From NCBI RefSeq assembly GCF_012641265.1, contig NZ_JABAHZ010000004.1, positions 1 to 64,000 of the forward strand: 64,000 nucleotides of DNA, written 5' to 3'. The notes below the pieces were generated by a model. That model worked only from the letters and a program-made list of their open reading frames with translations. It did not search any database and was not told the origin of the DNA. This DNA is from Chitinophaga eiseniae. Lineage in GTDB: Bacteria > Bacteroidota > Bacteroidia > Chitinophagales > Chitinophagaceae. Of this stretch, positions 35,920-44,713 are shown piece after piece (position 1 is the first letter of the stretch; each line of letters begins with the position of its first letter). Both the position numbers and the translations under genes were made by a program.

Positions 35920-38646
35920 ATGACGAAAAATGCCCTGAGCCTGATATTTCTGCTGACTATTTTATTCCATTATAAAGTCGACGCTCAAAACAGTACGATC
36001 AAAGGGACCGTGGCAGACAGCAGCCTGAAAGCGCCGCTGCAAAATGCCGTAGTGGTATTGCTGCAAGCCAAAGATTCATTTATCATCGCCAGCACAAGGG
36101 CAGGGAAGGAGGGAGCATTCAGCTTTCAACAGCTTGCTGATACCGCCAGCTATGTGTTATATTTTTCTTATCCGAAGTATGCCAGCTATTCTCATCGGGT
36201 GAATATGAAAGAAGCCACCGGCAAAACAATAGCGCTGAACAATGTTTATCTTATCCCGAAAAGCAAACTACTTAAGGAAGTCATCGTCAAATCACAGGTG
36301 GCCGCGATCAAGATCAATGGTGACACGACTGAGTATAATGCCGGCAGTTTTAAAGTACAGCCCAATGCTTCCGTGGAAGAACTGCTACGACAGCTGCCCG
36401 GATTGCAGGTAGATCAATTTGGTAATATTACCGCACAGGGACAAAAGGTAAAGAAAGTGCTGGTAGACGGAGAAGAATTTTTCAGTGATGATCCTACGCT
36501 GGTCACACGCAACCTGCGGGCCGACATGATCGACAAGGTGCAGGTATACGATAAGAAGTCGGATGCCGCTGCCTTTACCGGTATAGAAGATGGGGTGAAA
36601 GACAAAACCATCAACCTGAAAGTCAAAGAAGATAAAAACCATGGGGTATTTGGAAAAGTGGATGCCGGTGTTGGTACGGATGAACGATACAGCGCCCAGG
36701 CGATGATTAACTTCTTCAAGGGGAAAAGACGGATGTCGGCCTATGCTACCACAGGCAACATTGGAAGATCGGGATTGGGATCGGCCGATAGAGGAAAGGT
36801 AGGATCTGATGAAGAAGGCGAGGGTAATTATTCTGGTAAAGGATTGCCCACGATCACCTCAGGTGGATTTCACTATGATAAAAAATGGACCGGTGATAAA
36901 ACATCTTTCAACGGTAATTATAAATTCTACCTGCAGAATGTAGTAGGGGCTGAAACCACTACCTCGCAAAATAACCTTCCTTCCGGTGTTATTTTAAGCA
37001 ATACCGATAACCACTTTGAAAATAATAGTACCGACCATAAACTGAATGCAAAGTATATTTATAAATATGATTCTACGGCCACCTTTACGGTGTATACAGA
37101 TGGCACACGCTATCGTAATGAAAGTTCGAATAATGGTACATCTCAAAACAGGCGTGGCGATTCCAGCCTGATTTATGATAACCAGAAGTCCAGTACTAAT
37201 AAGTATGACTTCAATACCTATAATATCAACTTGTCGTGGGAAAAGCGGCTGAAAAAGAAAGGACGCACCATATCTGTATATTGGAATAACAACTTTTCGA
37301 ATGATGCCACGAATGGAGAAAGTGTTTCGAACAGCACTTTTTATAACGACAAAGATCATGTGGATAGTACATCATTGCTGCATTTACGTAGAAAGATGAA
37401 TGACGACTGGCGGCTCCTGCATCTCAATGTTATATATACAGAGCCGCTGTCCAAAAAATGGTCGATGATCGTGAACTATGACCTGGATAACGAGTCATCG
37501 CACGATGACAAACGTTCCTATAACCTCCAGGACATCAAAGTAATTGATACCGCCTTCAGTAGTAAAATGAATACGACCTCCTGGGGAAACCAGGGCGGGT
37601 TATCACTGAACTATGCCGCAAAAAAGATCATCCTGAAGGTGGGGAACAATGTTAAATTTGTTCAGCTAAATACCGAAAGTGTGTACAGTGCCGTAAAGGT
37701 GAACAAACAGTTTGTGAACCTGAACCCCAACCTGAATTTTGACTATAAATTCAGCAATTACCAGTCCTTGAACTTTAGTTACAATGGTAACGGTAACAAC
37801 CCCGGGCGTTCCCAGATACTTCCGTTTAATTTTGACAATAGTCAGCTTACCACCTTGCTGATGAATACAGCGCTGAAAAATAGTTTTACCAATGATTTCT
37901 CCGCCAGGTTCAACGCTGCCAAAATAGCGGCACAAGTATATTACGGTGCAACGGCTGGTTATACGCTGGTAGCCAACCCAATTACACAGGCTATGACCGT
38001 AGATCCTGCGGGTGCGTATACTTACCAGTATGTGAATATGAATGGCTATACCAACCGCAATTACAACGTCAGCACATACTACTCGAAGAAGATCAGGCTG
38101 ATTGACCTGCAGGCAGGGGTGGGATTGGGATTAAATGGAGGAAAATCCTTTAGCCCAATCAATGGCGTGGTTAACCAGCTGAATTATAACACTTATACGC
38201 TAACAACGGAATTGTTTAAATCGAAGCCCCGGATATACAGTTTTTACCTGGTAGGTAGCGGAGGATATACCAAAAATACTTCCTCCCTGCAACCAGATTC
38301 GAAGAACAGCTATTTCTTTTATACACTGAACCCGTCGCTGGATACTTATTTTTGGAAGAAGTTTCAGTTCCATACTGATGTTAATTACTTCTGGCAACAG
38401 AAAACACAAACCTTCAACGATAATTTCAAACGTATCATCTGGAATGCCTGGATAGGGCACGCCTTTTTGAGACAAGACCAGTTAATGGTGAAAATTTCCT
38501 GTAATGATATCCTGAACCAGAATAACGGTTATGCCCGTACTGCGACCAACACATTCTTTTCGGAGAATACCTACACCACCATCCGGCGTTATTTTATGAT
38601 CGGTGCTACCTGGAACTTTACAAAATTTAATAGTATTAAACAGTGA
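35920..38646 (+). CDS. Outer-membrane beta-barrel protein (TonB-receptor-like)
   Basis: The 908-aa protein has a signal peptide (about 1-22) and a carboxypeptidase-regulatory-like domain (STIKGTVADSSLKAPLQNAVV onward, about 26-115). A TonB plug-like domain (about 125-230, with VEELLRQLPGLQVDQFGNITAQG) and a long barrel follow. This is the OMP_b-brl_3 type that lacks a SusD partner. No TonB box could be confirmed. The last four bases of the gene overlap the GTG start of the GLPGLI gene, so the two are translationally coupled. The pairing of such barrels with GLPGLI proteins is common in this phylum. Confidence 0.88.
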   Translation: MTKNALSLIFLLTILFHYKVDAQNSTIKGTVADSSLKAPLQNAVVVLLQAKDSFIIASTRAGKEGAFSFQQLADTASYVLYFSYPKYASYSHRVNMKEATGKTIALNNVYLIPKSKLLKEVIVKSQVAAIKINGDTTEYNAGSFKVQPNASVEELLRQLPGLQVDQFGNITAQGQKVKKVLVDGEEFFSDDPTLVTRNLRADMIDKVQVYDKKSDAAAFTGIEDGVKDKTINLKVKEDKNHGVFGKVDAGVGTDERYSAQAMINFFKGKRRMSAYATTGNIGRSGLGSADRGKVGSDEEGEGNYSGKGLPTITSGGFHYDKKWTGDKTSFNGNYKFYLQNVVGAETTTSQNNLPSGVILSNTDNHFENNSTDHKLNAKYIYKYDSTATFTVYTDGTRYRNESSNNGTSQNRRGDSSLIYDNQKSSTNKYDFNTYNINLSWEKRLKKKGRTISVYWNNNFSNDATNGESVSNSTFYNDKDHVDSTSLLHLRRKMNDDWRLLHLNVIYTEPLSKKWSMIVNYDLDNESSHDDKRSYNLQDIKVIDTAFSSKMNTTSWGNQGGLSLNYAAKKIILKVGNNVKFVQLNTESVYSAVKVNKQFVNLNPNLNFDYKFSNYQSLNFSYNGNGNNPGRSQILPFNFDNSQLTTLLMNTALKNSFTNDFSARFNAAKIAAQVYYGATAGYTLVANPITQAMTVDPAGAYTYQYVNMNGYTNRNYNVSTYYSKKIRLIDLQAGVGLGLNGGKSFSPINGVVNQLNYNTYTLTTELFKSKPRIYSFYLVGSGGYTKNTSSLQPDSKNSYFFYTLNPSLDTYFWKKFQFHTDVNYFWQQKTQTFNDNFKRIIWNAWIGHAFLRQDQLMVKISCNDILNQNNGYARTATNTFFSENTYTTIRRYFMIGATWNFTKFNSIKQ

Positions 38647-39431
38647 GAAAGAGCATTCACATTTTTGCGATCATCGCGTTGATCAGCTGCTTCCTGCCAG
38701 CTACCGCACAGCGGGCGGTGTTTATCAACAGCGGGAAAATAAAGTTTGAGCGGAAAGTCAATACATTCGCAGCCATGCCCATTTTTCTAAAAGAAACCCG
38801 GACTATAACGGACGATCAGGTGATCACCTTCATGAAGGACTACCGGAATACTGCGCCCCAGTTTTGGGCCGATAGTTTTGAGCTGTATTTTAACGGAGAA
38901 CAGAGCCTTTATCAGCCGGCTAATCCCGATATGAACTATTCTGAAACTTTCCAGATACCGGTAGCCTACAAGAATAAGGTGTATAGCAATTTTTCTGACG
39001 GTACTGTACTTACGGAAAAGGAAGCTTTTGAACATATCTATTTTGTCAAAGATGGCGCTAAGAAACTTAAATGGAAGTTGACGGAAGAAACCAGGGAAAT
39101 TGCCGGTTATGAATGCCACCGCGCCAATGCCCTGTTGTTTGATTCTATCTATATCGTTGCTTTTTATACAGATGAAATTCCTACCCGCGGCGGCCCGGAG
39201 TCATTCAACGGCTTACCCGGGATGATTTTGGGAGTGGCGATACCGCATCAGCACATTACCATTTTTGCTCAAAGCGTTACCGGTATGGAGACTGGGACTG
39301 CGAGCTGGAAGATGCCCGCGCCCGGAAAAAATGCCCTGATCAATAACAAAGATTTCAATAAGAAAACAGCCGACATGCTGAAACAATTTGGATTGACGTC
39401 GGCATGGGTCCAGTTTTTTATGGATTTGTAG
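38643..39431 (+). CDS. GLPGLI-family exported protein
   Basis: The 262-aa protein has a signal peptide (about 1-22) and the family-defining block PESFNGLPGMILGVAIP near residues 183-199. The function of GLPGLI proteins is unknown; they usually follow outer-membrane barrels of the kind encoded just upstream. The start is a GTG overlapping the upstream stop (GTGA), which supports coupled translation. A bidirectional-looking hairpin lies just after it. Confidence 0.88.
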   Translation: MRKSIHIFAIIALISCFLPATAQRAVFINSGKIKFERKVNTFAAMPIFLKETRTITDDQVITFMKDYRNTAPQFWADSFELYFNGEQSLYQPANPDMNYSETFQIPVAYKNKVYSNFSDGTVLTEKEAFEHIYFVKDGAKKLKWKLTEETREIAGYECHRANALLFDSIYIVAFYTDEIPTRGGPESFNGLPGMILGVAIPHQHITIFAQSVTGMETGTASWKMPAPGKNALINNKDFNKKTADMLKQFGLTSAWVQFFMDL

Positions 39432-39462
39432 CAAAAAATAAAGGCGGGAAATTACTCCCGCC
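39430..39462 (-). terminator. Intrinsic terminator of the exported amidohydrolase gene
   Basis: GGCGGGA (39443-39449) and TCCCGCC (39456-39462) pair with a 6-nt loop. Read on the minus strand the stem is followed by TTTATTTTTT, a good terminator for the amidohydrolase gene. It also blocks read-through from the convergent GLPGLI operon. Confidence 0.7.
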
Positions 39463-39489
39463 CTTCCACGCAGCCTCAACTCAGTGTAA

Positions 39490-40818
39490 CTAGTATACGA
39501 TTTGCCCTTTATTGATCAGCGATCTTACAGGAGATATTCTTGCTACAGCCTCTGCAGAACAGCTGGCATCTACCAGTACCAGGTCAGCAGCATCGCCGGT
39601 TTTAGGCCATTGCTGCACGCCTTTATCATCCAGGGGGAGTACATTTCCCGTAGCCAGTTTAAGACTCCTCGACAGCAGGAACTCGCTGGAGTAGCCGTAT
39701 AGTTGGGCCATGGTATGGGCTTTTTCCAATACGCTGCCAGACCCAAAGCTGCTCCAATGGTCAATGATGCTGTCGTTTCCGGTCATCACATTTACATTGT
39801 GCTTGTAGAGTGCAGGTATAGGCATTATAAGCCCGCCGAACGGAATAGTAGAAACAATCCCTATGCCTGCGGCGCCCAATTGTTCCGCTATTTCTTCCTG
39901 CTTCACTTTGTCGATCTTAGCCAGCACAAAGCAGTGGCTTAAGAATGTTTTGTGCTGAAGGGCAGGATTTTCGTTAACCTTTTTAATCAGGTATTCTACG
40001 GTTTTTAACCCGGACTCTCCTGATTCATGCAGGTGGATATCGATCCCTTTTTTGTTGTCCAGTGCCAGTTGTACCGTGAAATCTATTGTTTTTTCAATAG
40101 CGCCATCAATGGTATAAGGGTCCAGGCCGCCGATGAAATCGATGTTCATCTTTGCTGCTTCCTGGAGATAGGGAACGGAGTCGGTATAGAACACGCCATG
40201 CTGGGGAAACGCTACCAGTTCGGCGCCAAAGGAATTCTTTTTGTTTTCCAGCGCCTTCAGCAGGTTATTGAGCGATTGCAGCCTGGAAGTAGGTTCAATA
40301 TTGACATGGCTCCTGGCGAAGTTGGTGCCTTTAGACTGCAGTAGCTCCACCAGCTTTTCTGCCCGGTAAGTGGAAGTTTTCAGCATTTCCGGGAGAATTT
40401 TCTGTTCCAGGGCTATCATGCCCTTCACACCGCCAGGACCTCGCCTGGTGGCCTGCCAGGGACCACCGTAGAAGGTTTTGTCGAGATGGATGTGCATATC
40501 CCTGAAGGCAGGGAGCATCAGCCAGCCTTTTGCGTCAACGGCATTGGTGGCACTGGGTTTATTGGCAGAAATGCTTTTGATCTTTCCGTCTTTGATTTCA
40601 ACGCAGAACAATTCGGTCGTCGTGTGGACTACTTCTCCTTCTTCATAAACAAATCCTGTTTCCAGTCGCACGTTCTTTAACAGGTAGCTTTTCCCGCCTG
40701 TCACATCACCGGCAAAAGCATCGGCAGCACCCAGTAAGCCGGAGGCAAAAGCTACGCCTGCCAGTCCGAACCCGGACATTCTGATAAATTCCTTGCGGGA
40801 TATTTCGGTTTTCTTCAT
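39490..40818 (-). CDS. Exported amidohydrolase (cytosine-deaminase-like)
   Basis: The 442-aa protein (start at 40818) opens with a twin-arginine-like signal (SRKEFIRMSGFGLAGVAFASG; Arg-Lys in place of Arg-Arg). A metal-dependent amidohydrolase barrel follows. HIHLDKTF is the first metal motif, HLHESGESG the second, and SHCF and TGNDSIIDHW supply further active-site residues, as in cytosine/isoguanine deaminase-like enzymes. The substrate is unknown. It is a close paralogue of the divergent gene at 41016, which lacks the signal. The 197 bp between them hold a perfect 14-bp inverted repeat. Confidence 0.85.
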   Translation of the reverse strand: MKKTEISRKEFIRMSGFGLAGVAFASGLLGAADAFAGDVTGGKSYLLKNVRLETGFVYEEGEVVHTTTELFCVEIKDGKIKSISANKPSATNAVDAKGWLMLPAFRDMHIHLDKTFYGGPWQATRRGPGGVKGMIALEQKILPEMLKTSTYRAEKLVELLQSKGTNFARSHVNIEPTSRLQSLNNLLKALENKKNSFGAELVAFPQHGVFYTDSVPYLQEAAKMNIDFIGGLDPYTIDGAIEKTIDFTVQLALDNKKGIDIHLHESGESGLKTVEYLIKKVNENPALQHKTFLSHCFVLAKIDKVKQEEIAEQLGAAGIGIVSTIPFGGLIMPIPALYKHNVNVMTGNDSIIDHWSSFGSGSVLEKAHTMAQLYGYSSEFLLSRSLKLATGNVLPLDDKGVQQWPKTGDAADLVLVDASCSAEAVARISPVRSLINKGQIVY

Positions 40819-40886
40819 AGTCCCAGTCATTTTTCTACAAAATTAATCTTCGTGGTTGTTTAAGCTGTGAAGGATTCATGACATCT

Positions 40887-40933
40887 CTTGAAAGATTTAT
40901 CAATCATTCGCGGGTAATTATAAATCTTTCAAG
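40887..40933. promoter_or_regulatory. 14-bp inverted repeat between paralogous amidohydrolase genes
   Basis: CTTGAAAGATTTAT (40887-40900) and ATAAATCTTTCAAG (40920-40933) are perfectly inverted with a 19-bp spacer. A very similar half-site (ATAAATCTTGCAAG) reappears at 42262-42275. Its place in the divergent intergenic region suggests a regulator binding site acting on both genes; the regulator is unidentified. Confidence 0.6.
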
Positions 40934-41015
40934 TATCCGGATAGATAATACAAAGTTCCGGAGATATTTACCACTTACTTTGCTTCAATAATCCGGGAAT
41001 AAAAAATTGAATCAA

Positions 41016-42236
41016 ATGTATAAAATAGCAAACGACGGTCGGTATACATTTAAGAATGTATTGCTGGAAACGGGCTTTGAATATGATGGCGATGAGGTGG
41101 TAAAAACAAAGACGGCACTTTTCTGTGTTGAAATAGCCGAGGGTAAGATTGTAGCGATTACCCCTAACGATCCTGGAAAGACCACCATAGATGCAAAAGG
41201 TTGGCTGATGCTGCCCGCATTTAAGGATATGCACGCCCATTTGGATAAGATGCTATATGGACTGCCATGGCAGGCGGTATCGGCCAAAAGAAGAACCGTG
41301 AAAGATCAGATTGCCTATGAGCAGAAAATGATCCCCGAATGGCTGAAAACTTCCATCGGGCGAACAGAAAAGTTGATTGAGTTCCTTCAATCAAACGGTA
41401 CACACTTTATCCGTTCTCATTTCAATATCGATCCCACTTCCGGCTTTGATTCCTTAAAGCACCTGGAAATAGCGCTGAAGAACAAGGAAAAAACGGTGGG
41501 TGCGGAACTGGTGGCCTTTCCGCAGCATGGGCTGTTTTATACTAACACGGCTCCGCTGCTGAAAGAAGTCGTAAAAATGAACATTGATTTTATTGGTGGG
41601 GTTGATCCTTATTCCATTGATGGAAGCATAGAAAAGCCGATGGAGCTGATTACGCAATTGGCTATCGATCATAATAAAGGTATTGATATTCATTTGCATG
41701 AAGCAGGGGAGACTGGTGTGAAAACCATTGAATACCTGATTAACAAAGCCAATGAAAACCCGGTGCTTCGTGGCAAAAGCTTTGTAAGCCATGCTTTTGC
41801 ACTGGGGCATCTTTCGGCTTTGGAAACGGAGCGCATGGCTGCCCGCCTGGCGGAAGCCGGCGTAGGCATTGTTTCTTCTGTTCCTTTCGGCAACACCATT
41901 ATGCCCATTCCACTGCTCAGGAAACATGGTGTGGAAGTGCTGGTGGGGAACGATAATATCCAGGATCACTGGAACACTTTCGGACCGGGCCACATGCTCC
42001 AAAAAGCGAAACTTATTGCGGGCCTCTATGGTTATAGCTCTGAATGGGCGCTCTCCAGGACGCTGGGCTTTGCCACCAGGTATGTACTTCCGTTAGATGA
42101 TAAAGGGAATCAGCAATGGCCCAAGGCTGGTAATGACGCCAACCTGGTATTCATGGAAGCCTCCTGCTCTGCTGAAGCAGTGGCAAGGGTTTCACCCGTT
42201 AAATCGCTCGTGCATAAAGGAAATATTGTATTCTGA
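41016..42236 (+). CDS. Cytosolic amidohydrolase (paralogue of the exported enzyme)
   Basis: The 406-aa protein (start at ATG 41016; a TTG at 41007 is an alternative) has the same amidohydrolase motifs as its divergent neighbour: HAHLDKMLYGLPWQA, HLHEAGETG, SHAF and GNDNIQDHW. There is no signal peptide, so it should act in the cytoplasm. The near-identical layout (for example FPQHGLFYTN and NIDFIGGVDPYSIDGSIEK) shows a duplication. A 16-bp palindrome follows at 42264-42279. Confidence 0.85.
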   Translation: MYKIANDGRYTFKNVLLETGFEYDGDEVVKTKTALFCVEIAEGKIVAITPNDPGKTTIDAKGWLMLPAFKDMHAHLDKMLYGLPWQAVSAKRRTVKDQIAYEQKMIPEWLKTSIGRTEKLIEFLQSNGTHFIRSHFNIDPTSGFDSLKHLEIALKNKEKTVGAELVAFPQHGLFYTNTAPLLKEVVKMNIDFIGGVDPYSIDGSIEKPMELITQLAIDHNKGIDIHLHEAGETGVKTIEYLINKANENPVLRGKSFVSHAFALGHLSALETERMAARLAEAGVGIVSSVPFGNTIMPIPLLRKHGVEVLVGNDNIQDHWNTFGPGHMLQKAKLIAGLYGYSSEWALSRTLGFATRYVLPLDDKGNQQWPKAGNDANLVFMEASCSAEAVARVSPVKSLVHKGNIVF

Positions 42237-42261
42237 TAAATACGCGTTTATCTGTCCCGTT

Positions 42262-42281
42262 ATAAATCTTGCAAGATTTGG
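42262..42281. promoter_or_regulatory. Palindromic operator-like site after the amidohydrolase gene
   Basis: AAATCTTGCAAGATTT (42264-42279) is a perfect 16-bp palindrome. With its flanking bases it matches the half-site of the inverted repeat at 40887-40933 in 13 of 14 positions. It lies between the amidohydrolase and DUF4822 genes and could bind the same regulator. Confidence 0.55.
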
Positions 42282-42292
42282 GATGAAAAACG

Positions 42293-42324
42293 CAAAGGTA
42301 ACTGGTAAGGGGCAGGTACCTTTG
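42293..42324 (+). promoter_or_regulatory. Inverted repeat overlapping a candidate -7 element
   Basis: CAAAGGTA (42293-42300) and TACCTTTG (42317-42324) are inverted with a 16-bp spacer. The second copy also fits the Bacteroidota -7 consensus TAnnTTTG, 23 bp before the DUF4822 start codon. It suggests a promoter for that gene, perhaps with an operator over it. No -33 TTTG at the right distance is visible. Confidence 0.4.
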
Positions 42325-42347
42325 TAGAGCTTAAAAAATTCATTGAT

Positions 42348-42827
42348 ATGAAGAATCTGAAAAAAGTAACCGCTGCTCTTTTATTGGCGGTATGTAGCAC
42401 CTTTTTCTTTAGCTGCAGCAAAGACAAAGATCCGGAACCAAAACAGCTTACACCAGGCGAAACGCTTGCCAGCACTCCCTGGGAGACTACCAACGCAAAG
42501 AATAACAAAGGTGAAAATGTTGCATTGAACGATGCTAATGTATCCAATTTTGTAGGCTTTGCTTATTTCAAAACAGGTGGCACCTTCACGATGTACAACC
42601 TGGACAATTCACCTAAAATGCATGGCGACTGGAGCGTTTCTGCTGATGGAAAAACCCGTACGATTGTTGCAAAAAATGATGTAGGCGCCGTGTTGTTCAC
42701 CCGCGTAGTTGACATTACCGTGCTGACCAGGCAGGAGTTTACCTACCGTATTTACCCTAACAGTAACGACAAAACGGTATACTTCGATATTATCCATACA
42801 CCAACTACTCATACGGAGCCTAAATAG
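42348..42827 (+). CDS. DUF4822-family lipoprotein
   Basis: The 159-aa protein has a lipobox (FFFSC, Cys near 23) followed by one beta-barrel-like domain. LASTPWETT, AYFKTGGTFTMYNLD, MHGDWSVSADGKTRTIVAKND and EFTYRIYPN are successive strands of the DUF4822 pattern. The function is unknown. It is a single-gene unit: a promoter-like TACCTTTG precedes it and a strong terminator (42849-42891) follows. Confidence 0.8.
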   Translation: MKNLKKVTAALLLAVCSTFFFSCSKDKDPEPKQLTPGETLASTPWETTNAKNNKGENVALNDANVSNFVGFAYFKTGGTFTMYNLDNSPKMHGDWSVSADGKTRTIVAKNDVGAVLFTRVVDITVLTRQEFTYRIYPNSNDKTVYFDIIHTPTTHTEPK

Positions 42828-42848
42828 CAGGACAGACTTATTATTCGG

Positions 42849-42891
42849 ATGGATTGGCCTTGGGTATTTTCAAGGCCAATCCATTTTTTTT
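42849..42891 (+). terminator. Strong intrinsic terminator
   Basis: A perfect 14-bp stem (42849-42862 with 42871-42884) and an 8-nt loop are followed by eight T residues (42884-42891). It ends the DUF4822 transcript. Confidence 0.92.
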
Positions 42892-42942
42892 GCCATAAAT
42901 TTCCATATTTTAGAAGTTGAACTCCCAACTTAATCTGCGGAT

Positions 42943-43800
42943 ATGAAGATTTATGACAATACAGGCTACATCCCTGTCTTAGGGATCCATGAATTCAGGA
43001 AAGGCCAGCTGGCTGGCAGGGAGGAATTCCTCTTCAACGAATTGCATGGTGAACGTCATATCGACAGGCCGCATAAGCATGATTTTTTTATCATCAATTT
43101 GTTTGAATCAGCCAAAGGAGTGCATACTATCGACTTCCACGACTATCCAATCGGGAATAAGCAAATTCATGTACTGTTTCCGGGCCAGGTACATACCTGG
43201 AGTATAAAGCCTGGCACAACAGGCTACCAGCTGATGATACAGCAAAATTTTTTCGAGCGTTTCGCCTCTTTCTTCCGTTTTTCGTTTTCAAATTATATGA
43301 ATCACCCGGTGATTCCGTTGACCAGTGACAGTTTCAAATTACTGAAGTATGAGTTTGATGCCATCCGGGATGAACTGAATTCGCCCAACTCGGTGCAGGA
43401 GGTGATCAGCGCCCGCGCAGCGGTAATTGCTGCCATTGTGAGTAAGGAAGCGGAGCACGTTTTTACTGATTTGAAAGTGTTCCAGTCTAATCCCAGGCTG
43501 GCGCAGTTCAATATGCTGATAGATAAATTTTACAAGCAGGAAAAGCTGGTGGGTTTCTATGCTGCCAGGCTGCATATCTCCGCCAATTATTTAAATATCC
43601 TTTGTAAAACCCATCTCGACGTATCAGCTACCAAATTGATACAACAACGGGTGCTGCTGGAAGCAAAGCGACTGCTACAAACAACTGATCTCTCTATAAA
43701 AGAAATTGCGTTTGAGCTTGGCTTTGTGGATCATGCCTATTTTTCCAATTTCTTTAAGGCCCAGGCAGGCCTTACACCTACACAATTCAGAGAAGGATAA
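42943..43800 (+). CDS. AraC-family regulator with cupin sensor domain
   Basis: The 285-aa protein has an AraC-binding cupin domain (about 20-165; RHIDRPHKHDFFIINLFESAKG and LFPGQVHTWSIKPG are the typical metal- or ligand-pocket segments) and a C-terminal AraC helix-turn-helix pair (about 190-283, with LHISANYLNILCKTHLDVSATKLI and IAFELGFVDHAYFSNFFKAQAGLTPTQF). The inducer is unknown. It is the nearest regulator to the amidohydrolase pair and might bind the motif shared there, but the terminator between them gives no operon link. Confidence 0.9.
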   Translation: MKIYDNTGYIPVLGIHEFRKGQLAGREEFLFNELHGERHIDRPHKHDFFIINLFESAKGVHTIDFHDYPIGNKQIHVLFPGQVHTWSIKPGTTGYQLMIQQNFFERFASFFRFSFSNYMNHPVIPLTSDSFKLLKYEFDAIRDELNSPNSVQEVISARAAVIAAIVSKEAEHVFTDLKVFQSNPRLAQFNMLIDKFYKQEKLVGFYAARLHISANYLNILCKTHLDVSATKLIQQRVLLEAKRLLQTTDLSIKEIAFELGFVDHAYFSNFFKAQAGLTPTQFREG

Positions 43801-43841
43801 CAGCGGAAGTATACCCGGTATGCCCTGATCTGAAAAATAAA

Positions 43842-43889
43842 TTTGTGCAGTCAAATAGTTGCACTTATATTTGCAGTCAAATAGCTGCA
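43842..43889 (+). promoter_or_regulatory. ArsR promoter with two tandem operators
   Basis: A TTTG at 43842-43845 and TATATTTG at 43866-43873, 20 bp apart, match the Bacteroidota -33/-7 promoter. Two 18-bp copies of TGCAGTCAAATAGYTGCA (43846-43863 and 43872-43889), each with inverted TGCA ends, lie 26 bp apart, one in the promoter spacer and one over and just after the -7. The second ends 4 bp before the ArsR start codon. This is the classic layout for autorepression by an ArsR dimer. Confidence 0.85.
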
Positions 43890-43893
43890 TAAA

Positions 43894-44232
43894 ATGAAAA
43901 TTCGCAGAGACGTATTTCATGCCCTGGCCGACCCCACCCGAAGGTTAATATTGGGGCTGGTAGCAATTCAGGCGATGACGCCAGGAGACATTGCTGATAA
44001 CTTTGATTCAACGAGGCAGACCATTTCAAAACATATTCAAATTTTGACAGAGTGTGAGTTGTTAAATCAAACGCAAGCTGGCAGAGAAATTTATTATCAT
44101 CTCAATGTAAAGAAATTAAAAGAAGTAGGAGATTGGCTGGAACCCTACCGGAGAATGTGGGAGGGTAGATTGGATGCTATGGAGGATTTACTGGATGAAA
44201 TGCAAACGAAAAAAAACAAACGAAAAAGGTAA
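43894..44232 (+). CDS. ArsR-family transcriptional repressor
   Basis: The 112-aa winged-helix protein has the ArsR fold: HALADPTRRLILGLV opens helix 1, DNFDSTRQTISKHIQILTECELL is the recognition region, and GREIYYHLNVKKLKEVGDWLEPYRRMW is the wing and dimer helix. No Cys-based metal site is seen. It leads an operon with a VOC protein and an SRPBCC protein (gaps of about 28 bp), a set often found together in bacteria. It probably represses its own operon through the two operator copies upstream. Confidence 0.92.
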   Translation: MKIRRDVFHALADPTRRLILGLVAIQAMTPGDIADNFDSTRQTISKHIQILTECELLNQTQAGREIYYHLNVKKLKEVGDWLEPYRRMWEGRLDAMEDLLDEMQTKKNKRKR

Positions 44233-44259
44233 TTCATTGTTAACGTAAACAACCATAAA

Positions 44260-44685
44260 ATGAAAAAACAAATGTATCCTTGCCTCTGGTTTGACGGTCA
44301 AGCCAGGGCAGCAGCAGAATTTTACTGCACGGTTTTCCCTGATTCAAAAATCATTAATGATTCAGGAATAGTGGTAAATTTTGAACTCAACGGACAACCC
44401 TTTATGGGATTAAATGGTGGTGACCAATTTCATTTTAATGAAGCCGTTTCTTTCGTGATTACCTGTAAAGACCAGGAAGAAATTGACCACTACTGGTACA
44501 AGCTCATTGCTGATGGAGGTGCTGAAGGCCGCTGCGGATGGTGTAAAGATAAGTTTGGATTCTCCTGGCAGGTGGTGCCCACCGTATTAAGTGAGTTGAT
44601 GTCAAATCCGGAGAAAGGACCGCGCGTGGCAAAGGCTTTCATGCAAATGCAAAAATTTGATATCGAAGCGCTGGTGAATGCCTGA
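44260..44685 (+). CDS. VOC-family protein (PhnB-like)
   Basis: The 141-aa protein is a glyoxalase/bleomycin-resistance-fold protein of the PhnB-like group: MYPCLWFDGQARAAAEFYCTVFPDS is the characteristic N-terminus and GRCGWCKDKFGFSWQVVP the C-terminal half. Such proteins bind metals and small molecules; the activity of this group is mostly unassigned. It is second in the ArsR operon. Confidence 0.9.
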   Translation: MKKQMYPCLWFDGQARAAAEFYCTVFPDSKIINDSGIVVNFELNGQPFMGLNGGDQFHFNEAVSFVITCKDQEEIDHYWYKLIADGGAEGRCGWCKDKFGFSWQVVPTVLSELMSNPEKGPRVAKAFMQMQKFDIEALVNA

Positions 44686-44713
44686 TTGATGTAACCCTGT
44701 CATAAAAAAAAAC

